A stretch of 47,464 bases of DNA from JBMTVN01 sp046047235 (GTDB lineage Bacteria > Verrucomicrobiota > Verrucomicrobiia > Limisphaerales > JAHDYP01). Made by a program: the position numbers and the translations under genes. Positions 18,201 through 24,718 of this stretch are shown here, piece by piece; within the stretch, counting starts at the first letter, position 1; each line of letters opens with the position of its first letter. A model generated the notes under the pieces. That model was not told the DNA's origin, did not search any database, and saw nothing but the letters and a program-made list of their open reading frames with translations. The stretch is taken from assembly GCA_046047235.1 (NCBI GenBank), contig JBJOII010000018.1:1-47464 (forward strand). The letters are read 5' to 3'.

Positions 18201-19027
18201 CGAAAATCACCCAGACTATCCGTCACAGCCCTCACAGTTTCTTCCATCCCGTCCAGCGTGATAGTCACCCCCTCCAACGGCACGTTCACCGACTCCCCAG
18301 GCGCACCCCCAGCCACCAGCTCCGACGCAAAGACCCGCCCCATCACAGCCGTCCCCTCCACAGTCGTCAGACTCAGGGTGCTAAAATCCATCTGAAATAC
18401 CCCCCCCGACACCCCATCCCCATCCCCATCCACACCCCGACCATACGCATCCAAAACCCCATCACTCCGAAAGACTACCCGGACGCGACTGCCGCCAGGC
18501 AAAGGCTCAAGGTAAAACAAACTCGCCTTCCGACGATCCGACGAGAGCTCTGCCCTCGCCAGAATCCGCTGCCCCCCAAACTCCGCATAAAAGCTCTCAG
18601 TCGTCAGAACAGTCGACGACGCCAAAGGCTGCGTAAAGTAGATCACGGTCTCCCGGGTCACCGCCACGTCATCAGCACCCGCTGCCGGCGACGTCGAACG
18701 AACCGTGGTGATCGGAAGCGCTTGAAGAACCTCCATCCCCAAAACCGCACGCGCCAGTGCATCCACATCCGTATCGTTCAATATGCCGTCCCCGTTCAGG
18801 TCCGCAAATGGTCTCAGGACATCCGGTAACAACACCGCCCCAGTCAGGTGATTCACCAAAATGACGATGTCCCGTGTGCCCGCCCGACCATCCTCATCCA
18901 AATCTCCTACCACCCCCGGAATAGCCTCCAACCGCCCCGAAAAAATCCAAAGAAGAATACACCCCAAGAAACACACTCTCGACAGAAGAGCGCGCGACTG
19001 GCCTAGGCTGGATTGCCGGGCAACCAT
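12269..19027 (-). CDS. Giant RHS/YD-repeat protein with N-terminal dockerin-like domain
   Basis: 2252 residues. The signal segment ends near residue 36. Residues 41-98 form a dockerin-like pair of calcium loops (DLDEDGRAGTRD and DLNGDGILNDTD). Then come an Ig-like domain, a carboxypeptidase-regulatory-like beta domain (GVTITLDGMEETVRAVTDSLGDFRLEPVPAG), a Gly-rich linker (QLGTGGGGGGGQEPPNNCQG), the DUF6531-type entry (DPVHLFSGEFY), about 1400 residues of YD/RHS repeats (YDANGNN, YDGLDRLV and similar), and the RHS core end (YLDHRAGRFTTRDSVG ... DPMGLW). A 248-residue variable tail follows. RHS shells enclose or display their C-terminal tail; here the tail resembles no toxin I know. It leads a four-gene minus-strand operon. 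Confidence 0.9.
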   Translation of the reverse strand: MVARQSSLGQSRALLSRVCFLGCILLWIFSGRLEAIPGVVGDLDEDGRAGTRDIVILVNHLTGAVLLPDVLRPFADLNGDGILNDTDVDALARAVLGMEVLQALPITTVRSTSPAAGADDVAVTRETVIYFTQPLASSTVLTTESFYAEFGGQRILARAELSSDRRKASLFYLEPLPGGSRVRVVFRSDGVLDAYGRGVDGDGDGVSGGVFQMDFSTLSLTTVEGTAVMGRVFASELVAGGAPGESVNVPLEGVTITLDGMEETVRAVTDSLGDFRLEPVPAGEFFVHIDGRTVGPYDPSQPYYPFVGKKWSAAAGTETSVGNIFLPLVTAGTLQPVSAVEDTQVTFPAGVLSEYPELEGVSITVPANSLFSNEGVRGGRVGIAPVPPDRIPSPLPEGLDFPLVITVQTDGGSNFDRPVPVCFPNLPDPVTGELLPAGAKSALWSFNHDTGDWEIVGPMTVSADGKTVCTDPGVGILQPGWHAVLQWIRGSGGQLGTGGGGGGGQEPPNNCQGVPNPTDPVHLFSGEFYLRAVDMEIRGRGFDFIWSRKYRSRIGRDTAQGNGWDSGYDIRLEAEGSGYVLFDGDARQDRYERGSDGSYVAAGFFRRLVPESDGSLTLQFEDHRQWLFYRHDGSARAGRLASMVDRHGNVMQFFYDAQGRLERVRETLGRDVVIRYNAQGFVESVTDFLGRQVRYAYYDGVEPGGSWGDLKSVTTPAVIGTPTGNDFPDGKTTKYTYSTGYADDRLNHNLLTITDGRRNDPGDETYGDGPTIVNVYSTTTDPAASDFDRVIRQVWGGDVVDFAYYPALPSLLNGFTVMRTLLNDRAGHVKEYFHDAGNRLVRMREYTGLADPVRPTTLTANRPAGRLRESDPEYFETVYQWNEDSLQTRVIHPNGNITEYVYEQDLNPQASPRSRGNLRQVIQRPGSHVPAGDQDMIVTSFEYDAGFDSCCGFNFVTRQVDGRGNVTSHTYDAQGNRIRTVHREPDSVEEYEYNEFGQMTAHVWPDNGSGQRRRDEYRYYSDGVQKGYRSTEILDVGNFALTSLFEYDGAGNVVRVVDPRGNDIEVIYNELDQKVREISRDPAPGSGVRYTRDIFYDANNNITRIEVLNADETGQVDANNTHWTTTYEYEVLNNLVRETREIGSAEFAVVEFEYDGNRNLVRERHGEAAAGRQTSNEWLTRYDERDLIYEIVGAPGASEQSTDRFSYDANRNPVLVEAGLEDGALLTRTVFDGFDRMVESIDAMGNRTVSEYDANGNNVRTRIWGELKDLAGAEGNVLLQDVWARYDALDRLVRKEELHFDAASQQVIGDGKSVAELRYNPNSQVTRLQNDNGHRTTFTYDTLNRRTLVTDARGNTKAFGYDDNSNIILVTEVERSDLGAPDETYRTEYTYDGLNRLIRTVDPAGNRHDFGYDSRGNRTLAVDAMRSAAEEPGNVVRYAFDGLDRLVRTERYLTSDGTGNGTPVGSIVTRQEWDASDRLVARIDDRGNRTVYRYDGLDRMIGMEHADGTSVSFAVDAHGRRIAVLDANGTQSAMTYDGLGRLTRKDIVPGAGVSFDTTYEVYAYDGLSRLVYAEDDDSVVIRSYDSLSRVLEESLNGQTTALRFDGVGNLREAVYPGGRRVTFAFDELERLQQVSDDGGMIAGYAYAGPVRLARKQYGNGTETRLAYDAARRTALIEHGRNTTLLGDLRYQWDSMFNKVREVDGMPGGITRDFGYDSSYRLVQSDRSVTGGGLDTLAYGLDGAGNRNNVSGRTDPGTYSLSTTLPEPADAPVNQYTATPFDTREYDANGNLIGISAMGQQKASIEYDYRNQMVTYVDALGGTAAAYGYDALGRRIWKHVDDGSPETTFFFFAGPHVIEERDGSGLTTSTFVYGSGIDEVLSMRRGGQDYYYHTDDLGSVRFVTDASGVPVEYYGYEDYGESAVLDAAGSPLPGSAVGNPYRYTGRRLDTESGLSYYRTRYLDHRAGRFTTRDSVGIWTDGYNLGNGYTYAASNPHTMVDPMGLWSVKKWILTGDGNAADNVYEDAKREFQNVLWDRTNGTVETLTMGNADAMSLTRVFTPSTWGEETGETAHVFDAHEQAKARCFARCWAKKTGDAVFGALPLPVSLPISPASALVDASQGKGFGSAIDTDPEDVAASLAGNVGELAKRREIAREVGRLKGLKNFVNSSLANGMSTGSHMAGGSMQRGMSEKMLRRRLEDAAKLNRQIREAPDKLGAKMNGLQKVAGGLSALALIHELKRCYDECEKNPCAH
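12272..13015 (-). other. Variable C-terminal tail of the RHS protein
   Basis: The 248 residues after DPMGLW. Features: FQNVLWDRTNGTVETLTMG, a Cys pair in ARCFARCWAKK, a Pro-rich hydrophobic patch GALPLPVSLPISPASALV, a basic helical section (KRREIAREVGRLKGLKN; MLRRRLEDAAKLNRQIREA), and an end with three Cys (RCYDECEKNPCAH). The length fits an RHS effector domain, but no nuclease, deaminase or ADP-ribosyltransferase motif is recognisable. The next gene downstream is a large exported protein, not a small immunity-like gene. Confidence 0.6.
18734..18907 (-). other. Dockerin-like calcium-binding domain of the RHS protein
   Basis: Codons 41-98 encode two 12-residue calcium loops, DLDEDGRAGTRD and DLNGDGILNDTD, each followed by a helix (IVILVNHLTG and VDALARAVLG) and separated by about 22 residues. 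Positions 1, 3, 5 and 12 of both loops carry Asp or Asn, as in type I dockerins. Dockerins are partners of cohesin domains. Confidence 0.75.
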
Positions 19028-19402
19028 AAGCGCTCGCGCAGAACCGTATGCTATCCCCTAATATAAGACACATAGACTAGTCAACGGTTAACTTCCCTTT
19101 ATCTTCCTCTTTATCTTCCTCGGACCACGACAACCCACTGATATCCAGTATGTTACATCACCAATACGTGTGTTACAGGGACTATAGGGCCCTTTTCAGG
19201 GCCTAAAAACGCTCCATACGCCTTGATCCAAATCGGGATCGAACGCGCCTCCGGCGCGTGTGGCCAGGAGACCGTAAAGAGAAAACAGTGGCTCCACCCT
19301 TCCCGCTTGCCACTTCCCGCTCTGCGCTCAGCCCTCAGCCGTTTGCGCTTCCCGCTTTGCGCTTCCCCCTCTCCGCGCGGTTCAACCAGGCTGCGTTCAC
19401 GT
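19028..19402. repeat. Intergenic region: truncated element, hexamer run, class 3 repeat
   Basis: Upstream of the RHS gene and downstream of rtcR. It holds a truncated copy of the twin-hairpin element (19116-19220, separate entry), then a short ATCGNN run, a hairpin ACGCGCC-tcc-GGCGCGT near 19238-19254, the phrase GAGAAAACAGTGGCTCC, the CTTCCCGCTTTGCGC tract, and GGCTGCGTTCACG just before the rtcR stop. The RHS promoter must lie in this region, but I cannot fix its hexamers. Confidence 0.65.
19116..19220 (+). mobile_element. Twin-hairpin MITE-like element, truncated copy
   Basis: The left end TTCCTCGGACCACGACAAC (19116-19134) matches the family's terminal inverted repeat. About 105 bases remain, with a hairpin GGCCCT-TTTC-AGGGCC near 19188-19203 and CTAAAAACGCTCCATACG, recognisable as one arm of the element's internal stems. 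The right terminal repeat is missing and the sequence passes into a run of ATCGNN hexamers. Confidence 0.65.
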
Positions 19403-20992
19403 TCATTTCAGGTCCGACCAGGAAAGCCCGAAACGCGATAGGAATTTCCGCAGGCGATCGGCATCATTCACGACCTTCCGCTTTTCGCGCGTCGCACCAA
19501 ACAAACGGCGACCGGCTTCGGAGAGGGTGCTGCTTTCACGACACACCCCGACGACGAACCCAAGCTGGGCACGATCAAACAGGTCCATATCCCCAAGGGC
19601 CTCACGGGGGACAATATCCTGCAAAGGATCCTCCGTGTCACGAGGACCGGTCCAGCCACGCTGCAACCGCTCAAGTTCAGCGTCCAGAATCTCCCGGGTA
19701 ATCCGACCACCGGGAGCCAATGTCGCCATCCGGGTCACGCTGGCATTCAGGTCACGAAAGTTCGCGCTCCATTTGCTCTCCGGACGACAGGCAAACCTCA
19801 AAAACCGCTCCCGCACCTCGCTGCTCATGGTCGCGCGAAGCGAGTTCCTTTCGGCAAATCGCTCCAATTCATAATCGAGGTTTGGCTCAATGTCCTCGTG
19901 TCGCTCAGCCAAACCCGGCAGACGAAAGGTCCACAGATTCATCCGCGCTAACAGGTCCTCACGGAAGCGGCCCTCGCGAACAGCAACCAGCAAATCCCGG
20001 TTCGTCCCTGCTAAAAGCTGAAAATCACTCCCCACCTCGCTGTCGGCCCCCAGCGGCGAAAACCGCTTCTCCTCCAAGGCCCGCAACAACATCGCCTGCT
20101 CATCCATCCCCAACTCACCCACCTCATCCAGAAACAACACCCCCTTGTCCGCCGCACGCAATAAACCCGCACGATCCTTCAAAGCACCCGTAAACGCCCC
20201 CTTCACATGACCAAACAACGTCGACATCGCCGCATCCCCGCGAATGGTCGCACAGTTGACTTCGACGAATGCCCCGGCCACTTGATGCCGGTTCTTCTTC
20301 AGTTCGAAAATGCGCCTCGCCAGCTGCGATTTGCCCGCCCCCGTCGGCCCCGTCAGCAGGATGGGATCCCGCGACTGCACCGCCACCCGCTCAATCTGCT
20401 CCATCAACTGGTTGAACGCCGCGTTGCGCGTGGAAATGCCGGACTTCAAAAACGAAACCGCATCCGCTGACGCCGTCTGGAAGCGTGCCGCGATCCGGTC
20501 GTAACGCGAAAGATCGAGATCAATGATGTTGTAAGTGCCGTCCGAACTGCGCCGACGGGGCACGGCCGGCGAGGTCTGCACCAACCGAGCCGGCAGATGC
20601 CGTGACTCGGTCAGCAGAAACAGGCAGATCTGCTGCACGTGCGTCCCCGTGGTGATGTGCACCAGATAATCCTCCTCATCCGGCCGGAAGGGGTAGGTCA
20701 TCGCAAAGTCGTGGAGCATCCCATAAACCTCCTCGAACTCCCAGGGGTCCTTGGGCGTGTGCTCGATGTAGCGCACCTCAGTGCCGGGTGACAAACGAAC
20801 GATATCCGCCCCGACACACCGCGCGGTATCGACCGCGGTTTTGGGAAAGAGCAGTTCGTATCGGTCGATCGGCAGGTCTTTGTGTTTGCATAGGGAGACG
20901 GTGGGACGCCACTTGTCCCATCGCTTCGCGTGGAAGCCCGAATCCAGCATGCTGCCGAGCAATCCAATCACCACGGTCTTGGGCTTTTTCAT
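19403..20992 (-). CDS. rtcR: RtcR, CARF-domain sigma54 activator of RNA repair
   Basis: 529 residues. The N-terminal ~180 residues match the RtcR regulatory (CARF-type Rossmann) domain (KTVVIGLLGSMLDSG; RPTVSLCKHKDLPIDRYELL; DYLVHITTGTHVQQICLFLL), which senses an RNA-end ligand. The central AAA+ domain has Walker A GPTGAGKS at 215-222, the sigma54-contacting GAFTGA loop at 265-270 and Walker B LFLDE at 286-290. The C-terminal part (LSEAGRRLFGATREKRKVVNDADRL) resembles the family's DNA-binding end. It is transcribed divergently from the slipin-rtcB-rtcA operon and is expected to activate the sigma54 promoter near 21141. The intact GAFTGA suggests a functional activator. Confidence 0.95.
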   Translation of the reverse strand: MKKPKTVVIGLLGSMLDSGFHAKRWDKWRPTVSLCKHKDLPIDRYELLFPKTAVDTARCVGADIVRLSPGTEVRYIEHTPKDPWEFEEVYGMLHDFAMTYPFRPDEEDYLVHITTGTHVQQICLFLLTESRHLPARLVQTSPAVPRRRSSDGTYNIIDLDLSRYDRIAARFQTASADAVSFLKSGISTRNAAFNQLMEQIERVAVQSRDPILLTGPTGAGKSQLARRIFELKKNRHQVAGAFVEVNCATIRGDAAMSTLFGHVKGAFTGALKDRAGLLRAADKGVLFLDEVGELGMDEQAMLLRALEEKRFSPLGADSEVGSDFQLLAGTNRDLLVAVREGRFREDLLARMNLWTFRLPGLAERHEDIEPNLDYELERFAERNSLRATMSSEVRERFLRFACRPESKWSANFRDLNASVTRMATLAPGGRITREILDAELERLQRGWTGPRDTEDPLQDIVPREALGDMDLFDRAQLGFVVGVCRESSTLSEAGRRLFGATREKRKVVNDADRLRKFLSRFGLSWSDLK

Positions 20993-21140
20993 AGCTAATA
21001 CTCGCTGACCTTATTCAATAGGCTAGCCGCATTGTCAGTTGAAATTTCCCGGCAAGCCGCTGAAAGAAGTCGGTGTATAGCACCTTAGTCGCTCATTACA
21101 AATATGTTGCGCCACACAACAACCCGCCCTCACCCAGCGT
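20993..21140. promoter_or_regulatory. rtcR-rtc divergent control region
   Basis: About 150 bases between the rtcR start and the sigma54-type promoter, where upstream activator sites for RtcR would be expected. I see an inverted repeat TGTTG-(7)-CAACA at 21105-21121, about 20 bases before the -24 element. It is a candidate site only; the RtcR binding consensus is not known to me. Confidence 0.4.
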
Positions 21141-21156
21141 TGGCACGCGTCCTGAT
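21141..21156 (+). promoter_or_regulatory. Sigma54-type (-24/-12) promoter of the RNA-repair operon
   Basis: TTGGCACG with the perfect -24 block TGGCACG at 21141-21147, followed at the right spacing by CTGAT in place of TTGCA for the -12 block. The TG is kept and the C of the -12 GC is A. Position, orientation and the divergent rtcR gene support it. Transcription would start near 21166, just upstream of the tRNA-like segment. Confidence 0.75.
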
Positions 21157-21188
21157 AGAGAAGCAGTTGCTTGCTGAATCAAACCAGC

Positions 21189-21293
21189 AGCCGGCGGGAA
21201 GTCATTCTGCTCGGTTCTGCGCATCGGGGTTCCGCAAGTTGGTACCGGCAATGCCGTTCGGGTTCGAATCCCATCACCGGCTGGCTCCCGGTG
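21189..21293 (+). ncRNA. tRNA-like, Y-RNA-like noncoding RNA
   Basis: Lies between the sigma54 promoter and the slipin start. It has a D-arm-like element (CCG 21232-21234, loop with AAGTTGGTA, CGG 21246-21248) and a minimal triloop hairpin CGGC-AAT-GCCG (21246-21256) where an anticodon arm would be. Next is a T-arm-like element with the canonical GGTTCGAATCC (stem GGG/CCC 21260-21272). AGCCGGC (21189-21195) can pair with ACCGGCT (21276-21282) except for one mismatch. A hairpin CACCGG/CCGGTG (21275-21293) competes, and GCGC-GAAA-GCGC follows at 21298-21309. There is no 7-base anticodon loop, so it is not an ordinary tRNA. Bacterial Y RNAs of the YrlA type carry such tRNA-mimic modules beside rtcBA. 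Transcript limits are unknown. Confidence 0.65.
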
Positions 21294-21399
21294 GCTGGCG
21301 CGAAAGCGCATCCGTGGAAGGGCCTGCGGGATAACAAACGTTCTCCCCCGCCCCAAACGGAAGCCACCGGGGCCCAGTCCAAAAAGAAAGCCACCGAAG

Positions 21400-22188
21400 A
21401 TGAACATGGAACTGCTAATGATGGATATGGGACGCGGAGCGAATGTTCCCCAAATCACCAAGGGATGGCGTCATGTCTTCGAAGTCCGTGAATTTGAATG
21501 CATGCTGCTCTACCGCTTCGGAAAGTTCGTGCAGCAGCTCGGGCCCGGACGACAAGTCCGGTGGGGAAAGGGATGGGGATGGAAGAAGGTCGATCTCCGC
21601 AGGCGAACGCTCCCGGTTTCAGGACAAGAGGTGCTGACCTCAGACGGGGTGGCGGTCAAGATCAGCCTGGCGGTACGGTTCCGTGTGGTGGACCCGCTCA
21701 AAGCCATGCACGAGGATCAGGATTGGATGGGACAGGTTTACACCTGCGCACAGCTGGCCCTCCGCAAAGAGGTCTCCGCACAAACCGTGGAAGCGCTCCT
21801 GGCCAATCGGCTGGACATCGGACAGCAGGTGCTGACCCAACTAAACGAACAGGCTGCACCGCTGGGAATCGAAATCATCAAGACCGAGGTGAAGGACGTG
21901 ATGTTCCCTGGCGAAGTCAAGAAGGTGTTCACCGAAGTGCTGCGGGCCCGGCAGGAAGGGCAGGCCGCACTGGAGCGGGCCCGCGGAGAAAGCGCAGCTT
22001 TGCGCAACCTGGCGAACGCTGCGAGGTTGTTGGAAAACAACCCCGCCCTCCAGAACCTCCGCCTCATGCAGTCCATAAGTGCAACCGGAAATACGCTCGT
22101 GATGGGTGTCCCGGCAGGCTTCGTCCCTTTAAGGAACGGACAGACTGCACCCAACGGATCTACTACGGAAGGGAATCCAAAGGGATGA
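21400..22188 (+). CDS. Slipin (SPFH/band 7) protein of the RNA-repair operon
   Basis: 262 residues. The SPFH domain is clear: GWRHVFEVREFECMLLYRFGKFVQQLGPGRQ, DLRRRTLPVSGQEVLTSDGVAVKISLAVRFRVVDP, LALRKEVSAQTVEALLANR and APLGIEIIKTEVKDVMFPGEVKKVFTEVLRARQEGQAALERARGE, followed by a coiled-coil helix. Slipins normally assemble on membranes, yet no N-terminal transmembrane segment is present. Slipin genes are a recognised neighbour of rtcB in some bacteria. The next gene starts 90 bases later. The start could also be the ATG at 21406; neither has a strong Shine-Dalgarno. Confidence 0.88.
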   Translation: MNMELLMMDMGRGANVPQITKGWRHVFEVREFECMLLYRFGKFVQQLGPGRQVRWGKGWGWKKVDLRRRTLPVSGQEVLTSDGVAVKISLAVRFRVVDPLKAMHEDQDWMGQVYTCAQLALRKEVSAQTVEALLANRLDIGQQVLTQLNEQAAPLGIEIIKTEVKDVMFPGEVKKVFTEVLRARQEGQAALERARGESAALRNLANAARLLENNPALQNLRLMQSISATGNTLVMGVPAGFVPLRNGQTAPNGSTTEGNPKG

Positions 22189-22277
22189 ACGCACCGCAGG
22201 CGGGGGTCGGCAATGGACCGGCCCCCGCCGGAACCACCCAAGAACTTTTTGACCGCAACCAACGAGAAGGAACCAAC

Positions 22278-23672
22278 ATGAACAAAGACGACCTCATGGC
22301 CCTGGGTGTGCCTCACGGAACCCCAACCCGCGCCGGCCTCACTTTCATCACCCGCTACATCGCGCAGGGCGGCGATCCGGCCGCCCTGCCCCGGGATCTG
22401 GAGGCGATCATCAAAGCGCCAAACAGCTTCCTCGAAGACCCGCTCCGCAGTGACTTCGCCCAAGCACTCATGAATTACACCCGCACCACCCGTGAGATCC
22501 CCGTCACCTGGCAACAATGGGGTGAAGGCCTCGAGCCGGAGGCAGTCGGCCAAATGCGGCGCGCCTGCGAATTGCAGATCGCCGTCGCCGGCGCCCTCAT
22601 GCCCGATGCCCACGTCGGTTACGGACTGCCCATCGGCGGCGTGCTCGCCACCGAAGGGGCCGTGATCCCTTACGCCGTCGGAGTGGATATCGCCTGCCGC
22701 ATGAAAATGACCGTGCTCGACCTCCCGGTGAAAGAACTGGTGGACGGTGAGGATCGCCTCATCCAGGCGCTCGAAACCGAGACCCGCTTCGGCATGGGAG
22801 CCAAGTTCCAACGCCGGCGCCAGCACGATGTCATGGATGCCGATTGGTCCGTGACCAAAACCACGAAGCAGAACAAAGACCGCGCCTGGGCCCAGCTCGG
22901 AACCAGCGGAAGCGGTAACCACTTCGTCGAGTTCGGCGTGTTCACCTGCAAAAACGAGGTCGAAGGCCTCCCCGCCGGTGAATACCTCGCCCTGCTCAGC
23001 CATAGCGGAAGCCGCGGAACCGGCGCCGCCGTCTGCAACCACTACAGCAAACTGGCAAAGGAATTGAACGTCAACCTCTCCCGCGACCACCAGCAGCTCG
23101 GATGGCTGTCCCTGGAGTCCGAGGCCGGACAGGAATACTGGGCCGCCATGGAACTCATGGGACGCTACGCGGCAGCCAACCACGCCATGATCCATCACCA
23201 CATGGCCCGGCACCTGGGTGTCCAGGTGCTGCTGGACGTCGAGAATCACCACAACTTTGCCTGGAAGGAAAAGCACGTGATCGATGGAGTGGAACGCGAG
23301 GTCATCGTACACCGCAAAGGGGCCACCCCCGCCGGAGAAGGTGTGCTCGGAATCATCCCCGGCTCCATGGCCTCACCCGGATTTCTCGTCCGTGGTAAAG
23401 GCAACGCCGCGTCCCTCAAATCCGCCTCCCACGGCGCCGGCCGCGTCATGAGCCGCACGAAAGCCAAAGACACGTTCCACTGGAAAGACGTCAACCAGCT
23501 CCTCCAGGATCGCGGCGTGAAGTTGCTCTCCGCCGGACTCGACGAAGTTCCGGGTGTCTACAAGGACATCCACACGGTCATGGCTGCACAACAGGATCTC
23601 GTCGAAATCCTCGGACAGTTCGATCCGAAGCTCGTCAAGATGGCCCCGGCCGGTGAACGCGCCGAAGATTAA
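22278..23672 (+). CDS. rtcB: RtcB, GTP-dependent RNA 3'-phosphate ligase
   Basis: 464 residues. RtcB joins 2',3'-cyclic or 3'-phosphate RNA ends to 5'-OH ends using GTP and Mn. Visible metal and active-site blocks are MPDAHVGYGLPIGG near 108, GVDIACRM with D137 and C140, GNHFVEF at 213, SHSGSRGTG at 241, ENHHNFAW at 322, HRKGATPAGEG at 345 and SHGAGRVMSR with the probable guanylylated His at 385. The variant GVDIACRM replaces the common GVDIGCGM and marks a distinct RtcB subgroup. The start at 22278 follows AGAAGGA at good spacing; a longer overlapping frame through the slipin gene is not coding. rtcA follows after 8 bases. Confidence 0.96.
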   Translation: MNKDDLMALGVPHGTPTRAGLTFITRYIAQGGDPAALPRDLEAIIKAPNSFLEDPLRSDFAQALMNYTRTTREIPVTWQQWGEGLEPEAVGQMRRACELQIAVAGALMPDAHVGYGLPIGGVLATEGAVIPYAVGVDIACRMKMTVLDLPVKELVDGEDRLIQALETETRFGMGAKFQRRRQHDVMDADWSVTKTTKQNKDRAWAQLGTSGSGNHFVEFGVFTCKNEVEGLPAGEYLALLSHSGSRGTGAAVCNHYSKLAKELNVNLSRDHQQLGWLSLESEAGQEYWAAMELMGRYAAANHAMIHHHMARHLGVQVLLDVENHHNFAWKEKHVIDGVEREVIVHRKGATPAGEGVLGIIPGSMASPGFLVRGKGNAASLKSASHGAGRVMSRTKAKDTFHWKDVNQLLQDRGVKLLSAGLDEVPGVYKDIHTVMAAQQDLVEILGQFDPKLVKMAPAGERAED

Positions 23673-23680
23673 GGCAAACC

Positions 23681-24718
23681 ATGACGCATGACATGATGAT
23701 CCTCGATGGCTCACAAGGAGAGGGTGGCGGGCAGATCCTGCGGACCTCGCTGGCCCTCTCCCTCATCACCGGCAAGCCTTTCCGGCTGGAAAACATCCGT
23801 GCCAAGCGGAAGAAGCCCGGCCTGTTGAAGCAACACCTCACGGCTGTCGAAGCCGCTCGCACCATCGGCCGCGCTACAACCTCCGGCGCGGAACTCGGCT
23901 CCACCACGCTGGAATTCCAACCCGGCACACTCACCCCGGGCGACTACACATTCGATATCGGCTCAGCCGGCAGCGCCCTGCTCGTCCTGCAGGCCGTCCT
24001 GCCCGCGCTGCTGACCGCGAACGGAAAAACATCGCTCACCATCAGTGGCGGAACCCATAACCCGTTCGCCCCGCCATTCGAGTTCCTGGATCGGAGCTTC
24101 GCCCCGATGCTTCATCGCATGGGCGCAAACCTGCAGCTCACGCTGGAACGCCCCGGTTTCTTTCCCGCCGGAGGCGGACGCGTGCGAGCAGTCGTCGAAC
24201 CCACCCAATCCCTTCAACCCCTCCACGTGCTCAGACGAGGTCCCATCACCCAACGCCGCGCAACGGCCATCGTCGCCCGCATCTCACCGGACTTCGCGCA
24301 ACGCCAGCTGGAACTCGTCCGCGAACACCTCGGATGGGCCACAGAAGAATGCTATGTCGGAGCCACACGAAATACGCTGAGCCCCGGAAACGCTCTCGTG
24401 CTCGAAGTCGCCACAGAAAGCGTCACCGCAGTGTTCACCAGCTTTGGACAACGCAGCCGCTCCGCCGAAGACATGGCAGATGAGGTCAGCAAAGCGGTCA
24501 CGCAATGGCTGAAGGCCGAGGTCCCCGTGGACGAACACCTCGCCGACCAGCTCCTCCTCCCCATGGCCCTCGCCGGCGGCGGCTCCTTCCTCACCACCAA
24601 ACCCTCAAGCCATACGCTCACCAACGCCCAGGTCATCCAGCAGTTCCTGCCCACCCGGATTCACTGTGAACCCGAAAGCTCCCAAACGTGGCGTGTAGAA
24701 GTCGACGCAGTAAGCTGA
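23681..24718 (+). CDS. rtcA: RtcA, RNA 3'-terminal phosphate cyclase
   Basis: 345 residues, the normal length. It converts RNA 3'-phosphates to 2',3'-cyclic phosphates with ATP, making substrates for RtcB. Signatures are ILDGSQGEGGGQILRTSLAL at the N-terminus, KRKKPGLLKQHLTAVEAA, GSAGSALLVLQAVLPALL, GGTHNPFAPPFEFL, PGFFPAGGGRV, and the active-site block VDEHLADQLLLPMALAGGG with the adenylylated His at 286. Separated from rtcB by 8 bases, so translationally linked. All key residues are present. Confidence 0.96.
   Translation: MTHDMMILDGSQGEGGGQILRTSLALSLITGKPFRLENIRAKRKKPGLLKQHLTAVEAARTIGRATTSGAELGSTTLEFQPGTLTPGDYTFDIGSAGSALLVLQAVLPALLTANGKTSLTISGGTHNPFAPPFEFLDRSFAPMLHRMGANLQLTLERPGFFPAGGGRVRAVVEPTQSLQPLHVLRRGPITQRRATAIVARISPDFAQRQLELVREHLGWATEECYVGATRNTLSPGNALVLEVATESVTAVFTSFGQRSRSAEDMADEVSKAVTQWLKAEVPVDEHLADQLLLPMALAGGGSFLTTKPSSHTLTNAQVIQQFLPTRIHCEPESSQTWRVEVDAVS

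Noticed and set aside
21189..21282. An ordinary tRNA gene
   Set aside because: The T-arm and D-loop motifs are good, but there is no 7-base anticodon loop; the middle hairpin has a 3-base loop and the acceptor pairing is imperfect. A tRNA-like noncoding RNA fits better.
21498..22277. N-terminal extension of rtcB overlapping the slipin gene
   Set aside because: The frame is open but its translation is Arg/Gly/Pro-rich noise in the frame shifted from the slipin; RtcB homology starts at 22278 behind a good ribosome-binding site.
21738..23312. A 524-codon minus-strand frame opposite slipin and rtcB
   Set aside because: It spans two well-recognised genes on the other strand, is His/Val/Gly-rich, and matches no family; it is a codon-bias shadow.
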